Positions 33,134 to 43,536 of a DNA stretch of 64,000 nt are shown here, piece by piece. The notes under the pieces were generated by a model. That model was given only the letters and a program-made list of their open reading frames with translations, did no database searches and was not told the DNA's origin. Source of the stretch: Rhabdophis nuchalis (taxonomy: Eukaryota > Chordata > Lepidosauria > Squamata > Natricidae). The stretch is from positions 72,745,619 to 72,809,618 of the forward strand of contig CM077648.1 in the NCBI GenBank assembly GCA_039707465.1, given 5' to 3'. The position numbers and the translations under genes were made by a program. Position 1 is the stretch's first letter. Each line of letters begins with the position of its first letter.

Positions 33134-34605
33134 GATTTAGATTTAGATTTATTCAGATTTATACCCCACACCTTCTCCAAAAGGACCCAGGGCGGCGCAC
33201 AGGAAATTTAAAACATAACAAATATAACAAAAGGTACAAAATTTTAAAAAACTATTAAATATTAAATATACCCTGTGCTAAAATTGTATAAAATCCCCCA
33301 AATTAAAACTATCTAAAAAATGGTCAAAACGGGAGGTTATGTTAGGCTGGCTTGTTGGAAAAGATGCGTCTTAAGACACTGGCGGAAGAGGTGGAGGTCT
33401 GAGATGGTACGTAGTTCGGAGGGTAAGTCGTTCCAGAGGGTAGGGCCTGCCACAGAGAAGGCCCTTCCCCTGGGTGTCGCCAACCGGGATTGACCGGCCG
33501 ACGGCACCCTGAGAAGGCCCTCTCTGTGGGAGCGGATCGGACGAAGGGATGTATGGGACAGAAGACGGTCTTGCATATAACTAGGCCCCGAGCCATGGAG
33601 CGCTTTGAAGATGGTTGTCAAAACCTTGAAGCGCACCCAAAAGGCCACAGGAAGCCAGTGCAGCTCGCGCAGGAGAAGTGTTATGTGGGAGTACCTAGAG
33701 GCTCCCATAATCACCCGCGCGGCCCCATTCTGGACTAGCTGTAGCTTTCGGGTGCACCTCAAGGGAAGCCCCATGTAGAGAGCGTTACAGTAGTCAAGTC
33801 GGAATGTCACGAGTGCTTGAGTGACTGTGCGAAGGGCAGCCCGGTCCAGTAAGGGGCGCAATTGGCGCATCAGGCGTAACTGATAGAATGCCCCCCTGGC
33901 CACGGCCGCCACATGGTCCTCCATGGACAGCCGGGAATCGGGGAGGACACCCAAATTGCGTGCTCTCTCCACGGGGGCCAGTGTTTCGCCCCCAATGGCC
34001 AGAGTTGGAGTTACCTGGCTGAACCGGGGTGCCGGAAACCACAGCCACTCAGTCTTCGACGGGTTGAGTTTGAGTTTGTTACTACCCATCCAGATCCGTA
34101 CGGCCTCCAAACACCGGGACAACACCTCAGCAGCATCGTTAGGGTGGTCTGGGGTGGATATGTACAGCTGAGTATCATCAACGTACAGATGATATCCCAC
34201 CTCAAAACCACGGATGATCTCGCCCAGCGGCTTCATATAGGTGTTGAACAGGAGGGGCGAGAGGACCGACCCCTGAGGAACCCCGCATAAGAGGAGTCTC
34301 GAAGCCGACCTCTGCCCTCCTGCCAACACACATTGCGACCGACCAGAGAGGTAGGACGAGAACCACCGTAATACGGTGCCTCCCAGCCCCAACCCCCCCC
34401 AGTCGGTGCAATAGGATACCATGGTCGATGGTATCAAAAGCCGCTGAGAGGTCTAATAGGACTAGGATAGAGGAACATCCTCTATCCTGCGCCCTCCAGA
34501 GATCATCTACCAACGCGACCAATGCCGTCTCGGTGCTGTGACCGGGTCGGAAGCCGGACTGGCGCGGGTCTAGATAATCAATTTCCTCCAGGTGTCGCGG
34601 AAACT
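33134..34605 (-). mobile_element. L2-clade LINE, 5'-truncated, in TIR element copy C
   Basis: The 3' tail is (gatttA)n-like at 33134-33155, then the UTR 'ctgtgcgccgccctgggtcc' on the minus strand. The 5' end is inside the RT palm at about 34605. Confidence 0.88.
33337..34605 (-). pseudogene. L2-clade reverse transcriptase, C-terminal two thirds
   Basis: From the 5' truncation: [40 protein letters not shown], then a frameshift near 34400, [38 protein letters not shown] (intact here, unlike the copies at 6.4 and 21.6 kb), YHLYVDDTQLYIST (catalytic Asp pair present), LNPSKTEWLWFPA, LRELHWLPVAFWVRFKVL, HTSLRPIRSHREGLLR and the stop at 33337. From 34437 to 33337 the frame is open for 366 codons, the longest uninterrupted L2 frame here. 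Confidence 0.88.
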
Positions 34606-34863
34606 GTAGATGCCTATAGAGTGCTCCTGCGGGTTGGGGTGACAAATTTAAGCAAAATACCGGCCCTTTTTTGCTCATTTCTGCCTTCCCCAGCCCCCAG
34701 GAGCTCTTTGAAAGCCTCCATAAGGCTCTGCACGGCCATTTTGGTGAAGGGGCGGGGCTTCAGGAGGCAATAAAAATGCTGTATTGGGTGTATAAGACGC
34801 ACCCAGATTTTCAGCCTCTTTTTAGAGGAAAAAAGGTGCATCTTATACTCTGAAAAGTACGGG

Positions 34864-34955
34864 TATTTGTATTCATTTCTTTCGTTCATATCCATGTTTA
34901 TATTTATATCTGCTTTCTTGTACATGTTTGACAAACTAATAAATACAAATACAAA
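34864..34955 (+). mobile_element. LINE 3' UTR and tail, right of TIR element copy C
   Basis: Reads 'cttgtacatgtttgacaaac' then 'taataaatacaaatacaaat', an A-rich short-repeat tail. It completes the LINE begun at 32030. Confidence 0.6.
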
Positions 34956-35162
34956 TATTCATGTGTTGTTCTGTACTTTACAATTCTGTAAGGCTCTCTA
35001 AGGCTCTATAAGTCATAGGTTTGAATATGCATTCCTCATTACAAACTCATTCACACACTGGTTGAGATGCAAGCCCCTTCTCAGAAAAAGAATGGGATCG
35101 TAAGGTGACCAAATGGAATTTTCCAAGCTGCATCAGTGTGTGAGCAAACGTGTATTCTACAG
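34956..35162. other. No feature recognised
   Basis: Short unique-looking spacer. Confidence 0.4.
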
Positions 35163-35268
35163 CAGGGCTCTCCAACCTTGGCAATTTTAAGTCTGAAGGA
35201 CCTCAGCTCCCAGAAGTCTGGAAGCTGAAGTCCTTCAGACTTAAAGTTGCCAAGGTTGGAGACCCCTG
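35163..35268 (+). mobile_element. Palindromic hAT-like MITE, 106 bp
   Basis: 'ctccaaccttggcaatttta' at the left pairs with 'ttaaagttgccaaggttgga' at the right; ends are 'cagggctctcc' and 'ggagacccctg'. Flanking octamers only partly agree. Confidence 0.7.
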
Positions 35269-35324
35269 CTTTAGACCATTGCTACACAACATTACAAGAT
35301 GCTTATTGGTATTTACCACATTTT

Positions 35325-35364
35325 CCTTCAGACTTAAAGTTGCAAAGTTTGCCCACCCCTGGAC
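35325..35364 (+). mobile_element. Half of a palindromic MITE
   Basis: 'ccttcagacttaaagttgca' through 'gcccacccctgg', the right arm of the same family as 35163-35268. Confidence 0.5.
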
Positions 35365-35550
35365 TAGACAATCAATTATTAATCAATTATAAGGGTTGTG
35401 ATTCAAATTGGGAAAGGCTGCTCTTGATAAAAGGCAGAGCATTGGCTTCATATTCATGTAACAACTACTTACAAGAAATGGTACAGAAATGTGCAAGTCT
35501 TGAATGTCTCAGGTATTGTGAAAACTAATTGCAAGGAAAAATTCAAAATT

Positions 35551-35782
35551 AATAATAATAATAATAATATTTAATTTATAGACCACTTCCTCTCCCCAAA
35601 GGGACTCGGAGCGGTGCACAGGGGAATTAAAAAATACAGACATAAAAATACATAAATAGATAAAATAAAAAATTAAACAATTTATCCCTGCGCTAAAAAC
35701 CCACAATACTAAAAAGCTAAACCCCTTAAAAATCCAATTAATAAACGGAGGACTAACCAAGGTCGGCCAGGCAGAAAAAGTT
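35551..35782 (-). mobile_element. L2 LINE 3' UTR fragment with (ATT)n tail
   Basis: The minus strand ends 'cctgtgcaccgctccgagtc' followed by 'ggtctataaattaaatatta' and ATT units (35551-35570). The 5' end is in the last codons (LAGLG-type 'gcctggccgacc'). Confidence 0.8.
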
Positions 35783-35860
35783 GAAGTATCTCTGATAAAT
35801 TGAAGTATCTCTGTAAGCAGAAATAGTTAACATACAGAAAGAAATATTTGAAGCTGAGAG

Positions 35861-35914
35861 AAGTCTGGGAGCCGAAGTCCTTCAGACTTAAAGTTGCAAA
35901 GGTTGGCGACCCCT
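35861..35914 (+). mobile_element. Half of a palindromic MITE
   Basis: 'agtccttcagacttaaagtt' to 'ttggcgacccctg', the same right arm as at 35163-35268. Confidence 0.55.
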
Positions 35915-36792
35915 GTTCTAGAGAGCAGGATTAGGGTGGAAGATGATTCCCTATAGCTGTTCCACATGACTCTTCTTGGGTATTGCCTTGATGGAAGGCT
36001 GCTAATGTTGTTGGAATGAGTGCAAATTGGAAGGAGGCACACTATTTCTCAGCAGATGGTTGCTATTTTCCATTTGCAAAATTCTTAACCAGCAGCTTGG
36101 AGGATGAAGATAGAGACTTTAAGCATTTTTGAGAGATGGAGCATGCCTCTAAAATAGCAGCGGTATCTAAGATAGAACAGATAAGTATGGCACATGGCTG
36201 AGGAAAGAACCAGAAGGTTCTTATGTATATATGTTTGCAGAATAAAATTTACATTTGCATTTACATTACATTTGCATCCTATTGAGCATTAGCCCTATTG
36301 TGTAGCAATCACATTGGGGCAAAGATACGCCGCGGCAGCAAAGAAATCAACTTACTTGAGTGCCACATAAACTACAGCTAGAGGATAATTCAAATATTTG
36401 AGCTAGGGTGGGCCAGATAGTTAGAAATAATGTTTACCTATTCACCAATGCTTTATTCAGTATCAGAACCATGTAGCAATCCAAATTGATCAGTTAGTTC
36501 AGATGATAAACCAATTAGCCGAACAGGTAGAACAGAATTAACCGATATTAGCATGGCTTTTCCCAGTGGGACCCAAGATGATCCTATTACTGACACAGCC
36601 CACCAAAACTATTCAGATCCAAGTACCTGCTTCCCTGCCAGACAAATGCTATGAGAATCAAAGCAAATCTAATTCTTTGTATAGTATGAACTTTATGTTT
36701 TCTTGAGACAGATTATCATCCCATTGATCAAACCACACACATTTTATAGTTACCCTAATAAAACAAGAGAGTTGTAAAGTGGGTATCTCTGA
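35915..36792. other. No feature recognised
   Basis: About 0.9 kb without identifiable elements. Confidence 0.4.
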
Positions 36793-36990
36793 TGTTCAAG
36801 TTTGTCAAGATCCTTCTGTATCTTAAGCCTATCTTCTGGAGTGTTGGCTTATTCCTGCCAGCTTGGTGTCATCTGCAAATTTGATAAATGGGGAACTCAT
36901 CAAATTTGCAAATGACACCAAGCTGGCAGGAATAGCCAACGCTCCAGAAGATAGGCTTAAAATTCAGAAGGATCTTGACAAACTTGAACA
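36793..36990 (+). repeat. ~91-bp inverted repeat (CR1 foldback), 15-nt spacer
   Basis: 36793-36884 is the reverse complement of 36900-36990 with about six differences. Both arms are the same CR1 RT segment (LIKFANDTKLAG... DLDKLE on the plus strand). Confidence 0.9.
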
Positions 36991-37310
36991 TTGGGCACTG
37001 TCTAACAAAATGAAATTCAATGGTGAAAAAAGTAAGGTTCTACATTTAGGCAAGAAAACCCAAATGCACAGGTAGAATATAGGTGGTACCTTGCTCAATA
37101 GTAGTAACTGTGAGAGGGATCTTGGAGTCCTAACCAGTGGAACAGCTTGCTTCCAGAAGTTGTGAATGCCCCAACACTGCAAGTCTTTAAGAAGATGTTG
37201 GATAGTCATTTGTCTGAGATGGCATAGGGCTCCTGCCTGGGCAGGGGGGTTGGACTAGAAGACCTCCAAGGTCCCTTCCAACTCTGCTATTGTATTGTAT
37301 TGTATTGATT
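36900..37310 (+). mobile_element. CR1-clade LINE, 3' fragment with internal deletion
   Basis: RT post-catalytic segment FANDTKLAGIANAPEDRLKI and KMKFNGEKSKVLHLGKKTQM, then GGTLLNSSN-like 'ggtggtaccttgctcaatag', CERDLGVL, then a jump to the extreme C-terminus ('gttgtgaatgccccaacact', 'atttgtctgagatgg') and the CR1 3' UTR 'gttggactagaagacctcca' with an (ATTGT)n tail at 37289-37310. About 150 codons present in the copy at 59.4-60.1 kb are missing. Confidence 0.85.
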
Positions 37311-38634
37311 CACCTTCAAACTACATCAGTTCTGTAGAATGGCTGAGAACCTAAGAACTGACTTATCTACCACCTTAACCCTACATAAGAAAATCAGTTG
37401 GAGAAGAATATCTCTGACTTTCAACTCTCTATTTAGGATGTGGATACAATAAAAAAAAAGTTTATCTAGTAGTTCAAAGATTGAATGAAATACAAGATAA
37501 TCTCATTTATCACTGCATATAATGATGGTACTAACCCAGGTCTCTATGGACACTAATTGAAGGTTCAAAGAATTACAACTGTACAAGCAGGGAAGGAAAA
37601 TACCATTTTTACTTTCTTTGTCTCCTTCCCACCATGTTATCCGCAAATTACAGACTACACAATTTAATCCCATGCAGTTGAAAGTTAGAAAAGCTCTGCT
37701 ATCTATGCAAAGTTGTAACAACCACATATTATGGCTACATTACATTAAAAAAAACCTGCCTATTTTTCATATGAATGCCCTGTTAAACTCAAGGATCTCC
37801 CAAGTTCTGTATTTGTAAAGGGTAAAAGTTTTAACAATCAGAGGACCTAAAGAGTTTGCCTGTCTTGCTGGAAAAAGAAAAGGATCTAGGATCAAGGAAA
37901 TCAAGAGTTCCTGATAATATTTAGGCACGAGTGATTTTGGGCCATTTACTCACTCTCGGCTCACAGGATTGTTGTTGTTGTGGGGAAACTGGGATAAGGG
38001 AAGAATATTAGTTATGTTCGCTGCCTTGATTTATTTACAAAAATAACAGGCAGGATAAAAATAAATAAAATAAAATATTTCTCTCAAAGTTCCTTCTCCT
38101 CACCTTATGTGAAAGCTAGTAGTGATCTCTGAGACAACCGTGTGATTTCTACATCATATGCTGTGAATCAAGACACTTTCAAGTTTTTATGGTGGGTTTT
38201 TTCTCATTGAGCAAAAGGAAGAGAAATGAGTTTGCACCTGAATAGCAAAATCTTTAAATTCAGATTATAATTGCCTTTGTTGACCTCAAAATAATGTAAA
38301 GATTATCCTACATTAATGCTTATGTAGTAGCAACTTCAGCTACTCTTTCTTGAAAGATGAAAATTCATTTCAACTGATTTTAAAATTATCTCACAAATGA
38401 CAAGAAGTAAAAATTTTAAAAAATCAAGAAAATCAAGTTGTGATTTTTAAAATATGTTAATTACCTGTTTTTAAATTGATATTTTAAATTGCTTTTGATA
38501 TTTGGCTATGATTTTAATGCTTTAAAGAGGACTGAAATGTTAATATATGAATCTTTAGATTTATTTCATGATTTATTTTTGTATTTTGTTTGCTTTTTAG
38601 CTAAAAGAAAATGTAATATTAATGCATGTATGTG
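36918..38634 (+). repeat. Tandem segmental duplication, unit 1 (1,717 bp)
   Basis: Repeated directly as 38635-40351. I found only two differences: 'cttaaaattcag' against 'cttaagattcag' and a T/A shift in 'aaattttaaaa' (38413). The unit carries most of the CR1 fragment, a SINE tail and unique DNA. Confidence 0.95.
37920..38075 (+). mobile_element. SINE 3' body and tail (tRNA-SINE family)
   Basis: 'attttgggccatttactcac', 'cacaggattgttgttgttgt' and 'tatgttcgctgccttgattt' followed by 'ataaaaataaataaaataaa'. The same body as the SINEs at 5.4 and 51.6 kb. Duplicated at 39637-39792. Confidence 0.6.
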
Positions 38635-39027
38635 CCAAGCTGGCAGGAATAGCCAACGCTCCAGAAGATAGGCTTAAGATTCAGAAGGATCTTGACAAAC
38701 TTGAACATTGGGCACTGTCTAACAAAATGAAATTCAATGGTGAAAAAAGTAAGGTTCTACATTTAGGCAAGAAAACCCAAATGCACAGGTAGAATATAGG
38801 TGGTACCTTGCTCAATAGTAGTAACTGTGAGAGGGATCTTGGAGTCCTAACCAGTGGAACAGCTTGCTTCCAGAAGTTGTGAATGCCCCAACACTGCAAG
38901 TCTTTAAGAAGATGTTGGATAGTCATTTGTCTGAGATGGCATAGGGCTCCTGCCTGGGCAGGGGGGTTGGACTAGAAGACCTCCAAGGTCCCTTCCAACT
39001 CTGCTATTGTATTGTATTGTATTGATT
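38635..39027 (+). mobile_element. Duplicated CR1 fragment
   Basis: Copy of 36918-37310 made by the tandem duplication, including the (ATTGT)n tail. It was not inserted independently. Confidence 0.88.
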
Positions 39028-40351
39028 CACCTTCAAACTACATCAGTTCTGTAGAATGGCTGAGAACCTAAGAACTGACTTATCTACCACCTTAACCCTA
39101 CATAAGAAAATCAGTTGGAGAAGAATATCTCTGACTTTCAACTCTCTATTTAGGATGTGGATACAATAAAAAAAAAGTTTATCTAGTAGTTCAAAGATTG
39201 AATGAAATACAAGATAATCTCATTTATCACTGCATATAATGATGGTACTAACCCAGGTCTCTATGGACACTAATTGAAGGTTCAAAGAATTACAACTGTA
39301 CAAGCAGGGAAGGAAAATACCATTTTTACTTTCTTTGTCTCCTTCCCACCATGTTATCCGCAAATTACAGACTACACAATTTAATCCCATGCAGTTGAAA
39401 GTTAGAAAAGCTCTGCTATCTATGCAAAGTTGTAACAACCACATATTATGGCTACATTACATTAAAAAAAACCTGCCTATTTTTCATATGAATGCCCTGT
39501 TAAACTCAAGGATCTCCCAAGTTCTGTATTTGTAAAGGGTAAAAGTTTTAACAATCAGAGGACCTAAAGAGTTTGCCTGTCTTGCTGGAAAAAGAAAAGG
39601 ATCTAGGATCAAGGAAATCAAGAGTTCCTGATAATATTTAGGCACGAGTGATTTTGGGCCATTTACTCACTCTCGGCTCACAGGATTGTTGTTGTTGTGG
39701 GGAAACTGGGATAAGGGAAGAATATTAGTTATGTTCGCTGCCTTGATTTATTTACAAAAATAACAGGCAGGATAAAAATAAATAAAATAAAATATTTCTC
39801 TCAAAGTTCCTTCTCCTCACCTTATGTGAAAGCTAGTAGTGATCTCTGAGACAACCGTGTGATTTCTACATCATATGCTGTGAATCAAGACACTTTCAAG
39901 TTTTTATGGTGGGTTTTTTCTCATTGAGCAAAAGGAAGAGAAATGAGTTTGCACCTGAATAGCAAAATCTTTAAATTCAGATTATAATTGCCTTTGTTGA
40001 CCTCAAAATAATGTAAAGATTATCCTACATTAATGCTTATGTAGTAGCAACTTCAGCTACTCTTTCTTGAAAGATGAAAATTCATTTCAACTGATTTTAA
40101 AATTATCTCACAAATGACAAGAAGTAAAAATTTAAAAAAATCAAGAAAATCAAGTTGTGATTTTTAAAATATGTTAATTACCTGTTTTTAAATTGATATT
40201 TTAAATTGCTTTTGATATTTGGCTATGATTTTAATGCTTTAAAGAGGACTGAAATGTTAATATATGAATCTTTAGATTTATTTCATGATTTATTTTTGTA
40301 TTTTGTTTGCTTTTTAGCTAAAAGAAAATGTAATATTAATGCATGTATGTG
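38635..40351 (+). repeat. Tandem segmental duplication, unit 2 (1,717 bp)
   Basis: See unit 1. The junction at 38634/38635 joins 'gcatgtatgtg' to 'ccaagctggcagg', whereas the outer right edge reads 'gcatgtatgtg' to 'gccatac'. Confidence 0.95.
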
Positions 40352-41146
40352 GCCATACATTTCCAATAATATGCCATTTTAAATAGAAAAAAATAGTTAA
40401 AAATATGGTAGGGGGAATCAATATTACAACCAAAATATTTATTTAAAAATACACTCTCTGTATAGTTTGCATCAGTCACTTATTATATAAGTCAGAATTA
40501 TTTAAATGATGCTATACTTAATGCTGTTTATTAAATTTAATTGCTTTTTCTAAGTGTATATAGGAATGTAATTATTTTGCTCATTTTTATACTAAACATA
40601 TGACATATAATGGCATTACAGAGCAAATAATGATGAAATATACCAAATATATAAAAGACAGAACCCGCCAAAATGATTAAAAATAAAAGAAAACTGAAAC
40701 CTGCTGATCACCTTAGCATGTATTTTCCTAAGACAGTAAACAATGCAGCACTGCCAGAATTAGTTTCAAACAATTCATTTCCAAAAATTGAACATACAAT
40801 TTTTTATGAATCATATTACCTCTATAATTAATTTATTTTAAAAAGAAAGGATAGCTCTTGTCATTTGCTGATATCATCTCAAAGCAATTTTTTTATTAGA
40901 AACTCATGTCTTTATTTTACTTGCACTAGAACATTTAAGCAACAGCCTGTGTCCAAGACTGGAGGAACTATGAGTTTCAGTGTAAGCTGGAAGTTAAAGA
41001 ACCATATAATCATTTCTGTATAGCCAACGGGGTTTTATGTTTGTTTTTCAAACAATAGTGTCTGCTGCCACATGGTAAATTACTTCTGAAATAGGGAGAA
41101 GTTTCATAGATTTATGATATGAAGCACTGGTCTGCTACAAAAATCC
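40352..41146. other. No feature recognised
   Basis: AT-rich DNA without open frames or recognisable repeats. Confidence 0.4.
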
Positions 41147-41154
41147 CACTAGAC

Positions 41155-41289
41155 CAGGGGTGGCGAACTGTGGCTCTTTTATGACTCATGGACTTCACTA
41201 CCCAGAATTCCTGAGCCAGCATGGCTGGCTCAGGAATTCTGGGTATTGCAGTCCATGAGTCATAAAAGAGCCACAGTTCGCCACCCCTG
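41155..41289 (+). mobile_element. Near-perfect palindromic hAT MITE, 135 bp, 8-bp TSD
   Basis: Two 66-bp arms (only two mismatches) around a 3-nt centre. Ends 'caggggtggcgaactgtgg' and its complement. Exact TSD 'cactagac' at 41147-41154 and 41290-41297. Confidence 0.95.
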
Positions 41290-41297
41290 CACTAGAC

Positions 41298-42464
41298 ATA
41301 CTCAGACCAATGGAAAATAACATTTTGAATCTTATTTCTCACTTTAGATAGTAGATATGTGAGTGTGCAACAATGTATGTTATTAATGCATAAATATACA
41401 TATGAAGACATTTAGCACCTAATTAGTTAATGTCACAATCTGTGAAAGTGTAACTTTATAAACAGCAGAGCATGTTTATATACAAGTTATATTTCTGGAA
41501 CTAAATTATAAACCTAGAAGTATAAAACTAGTCTTCGTTTATGAGGATCATGTGTTTTTCTATAAAATAATTTGAGGACGTCTACATACACATAATTGAT
41601 CAAAAGGGAGTCACAAAATACTTTTTTTTTTTTTTGCAGAATCCATATGCTAATGTATTGCACCAAGCTTTAAAATTTAGTGTTTTTGGAAAAGCACTAT
41701 AAAACTGTTAAAATGATAAAGATGCTTTCTAGCTGCTGTTTGGAATGCAGAAATATAGAACTGCATATTTCTGTAACTGCACGTTACAGGAAAAGAAAAG
41801 GGAAAACCGGGGAATTACAGTAAATCTCTAATTGATGCAAGGGTCAATGCCTATGGATCCTTTAACAAGGAGGATGCTTTTTCTCTATCCTAGATTTCCT
41901 GAGCAATATTTGGTTATAAGTAGTCCTACTGTTGGATAAAAAAATGAAAATTTTAACTGATCTTGTGCTAGCAATTCAATTCATCAAATAAACTGTCATC
42001 TTGCTGCCTCAGATTAAAATCAATATCCTGCCTCTTAATTATTATTAGTCTTTTTTCAGACAAAATCTTTGTTGCAATATATTCTACCTGATCACTTTAT
42101 ATGCAGGGCCATAATTACCTGTATGCAAAGCATATGGATGTCATTTTATTCTAAACTGAATTTCTGTGGTAGAAACAGGATAATAAATGTTTATGATTGT
42201 ATACATGTATCGCTATCACTTAAAAAACGGAGAAAGCTAGACACGTCAAATTTCAAATAAATAAAAATACAGATAGAACACCTTCGGTTCTTTAGCTCAA
42301 CTTGCTTATTTTAAAACAGCTGTCTAAATGAGACCTAGACTGAGATTGTAAGAAGGCTCAGTTACAAAGTTTTGTAGCATGGACTAAAAATACAGTGAAT
42401 TATTTTATAGGATTTTATTAGGCTGGAAAGAACAATTGGGAGTTTTATATAAAGCAAAAGAGTA
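41298..42464. other. No feature recognised
   Basis: AT-rich; a poly-T run lies at 41622-41635. Confidence 0.4.
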
Positions 42465-42472
42465 GCATAGAC

Positions 42473-42875
42473 CCATGATGGCTAACCTTTTTCTAAAGGT
42501 GTTCAAAATTGTGTGCGTGCATGCTATTGCGCATGCGTGCATGCCCAGATGCACATTGGAATGCATCACACCCCCTTGTGCATGTGCACATGTGTTTGGC
42601 CCCCAATTTCTGCCTTCCAGGGGACCTCCAGGGGGCCATTTTCGCCCTCCCCAGGCTTCAGGAAAGTCTCCAGGCCAACTGGATGTTCGGGCCTGTTGAG
42701 TCTGTTTTTCACCCTCTCTAGGCTCCGGAGGCTTTCCTAAAGTCTGGGGAGGGTGAAAATGGCCTCCCCAGGCCCTCTGTAAGGCCGAAAATCAGTTGGC
42801 CAGCATGCCCATACCCGTCAGAGCTGAGGGCTGGCGTGCCAGCAAATATAGTATGCTATAGGTTCACCATCATGG
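42473..42875 (+). mobile_element. Non-autonomous hAT element, 403 bp, 8-bp TSD
   Basis: Ends 'ccatgatggctaaccttttt' and 'taggttcaccatcatgg'; exact TSD 'gcatagac' at 42465-42472 and 42876-42883. GC-rich body with 'gcatgcgtgcatgc' tracts. The end sequence and body style resemble the outer element at 10778-11427, so probably the same family. Confidence 0.9.
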
Positions 42876-42883
42876 GCATAGAC

Positions 42884-43077
42884 AATAGAGAATGCTGATT
42901 TTATGTCACTTCCACTGTCAATCTTCCATTGTCACACTCCCATATTGTGTCCAAAATGGACAAGTATGTTAGAAGCAAATTAAAATTTTCCCCTTGAAAA
43001 CACATCAGAATCAAATACTAGCACAGCTATTTTGGATTTTGGTTTTCATATCCCGTCTTTTGCTATTGAGACTTATT
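42884..43077. other. No feature recognised
   Basis: Short spacer. Confidence 0.4.
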
Positions 43078-43536
43078 TATTATTTATTTATTTATTAGTC
43101 AAATTTATATAACCGCACCCTCTCCCCGAAGGGACCCGGGGCGGTGCACAGGAAGTTAAAACAAACAATATAAAATATAAATAATTAATATCGAATTAAA
43201 TAGGTTATCCCTGTGCTAAAATTTAAAAAGTTAAAACATAATCCATTAAAAACCCAATTAAAACAATTTATAATACAGACTGAAGGCTAGGTAAATAACT
43301 TAGGCCAAACCGGCCTGATGGAACAGGAGTGTCTTTAATTTCTGGCAGAAGGTGCGGAGATCCGTGGTTGTTCTGAGGTCGGGGGGTAGGTCGTTCCAGA
43401 GGGTTGGGCCCACCACAGAGAAGGCCCTAACCCTGGGCGTCGCCTGCTGGCATTGCCTGGTGGACGGCACCCGGAGAAGTCCCTCTCTGTGGGAGCGAAT
43501 CGGCCGCAGGGATGTATGAGGTAGGATGCGGTCTCT
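43078..43536 (-). mobile_element. L2 LINE 3' fragment
   Basis: Last ~78 codons of the L2 ORF (RILPHTSLRPIRSHREGLLR, GPTLWNDLPPDLR, KTLLFHQAGLA, stop at 43300) plus the 3' UTR 'cctgtgcaccgccccgggtc' and a (TTTA/ATTT)n tail at 43078-43098. Confidence 0.88.

Larger units (their letters stand above)
32302..34863 (+). mobile_element. TIR element family X, copy C, hosting an L2
   Basis: Left terminus 'ctgtatttttcagagtataa', right terminus (reverse complement) 'cccgtacttttcagagtata', TA on both sides (32300-32301, 34864-34865). Element sequence lies at 32302-33133 and 34606-34863, with an L2 between. It holds the same GGTA/GA microsatellite field and right-hand modules as copy B. Confidence 0.8.

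Noticed and set aside
36964..37818. Pairs of identical short proteins repeated 1,717 bp apart
   Set aside because: The identity is due to the tandem DNA duplication; the frames are antisense CR1 or random DNA.
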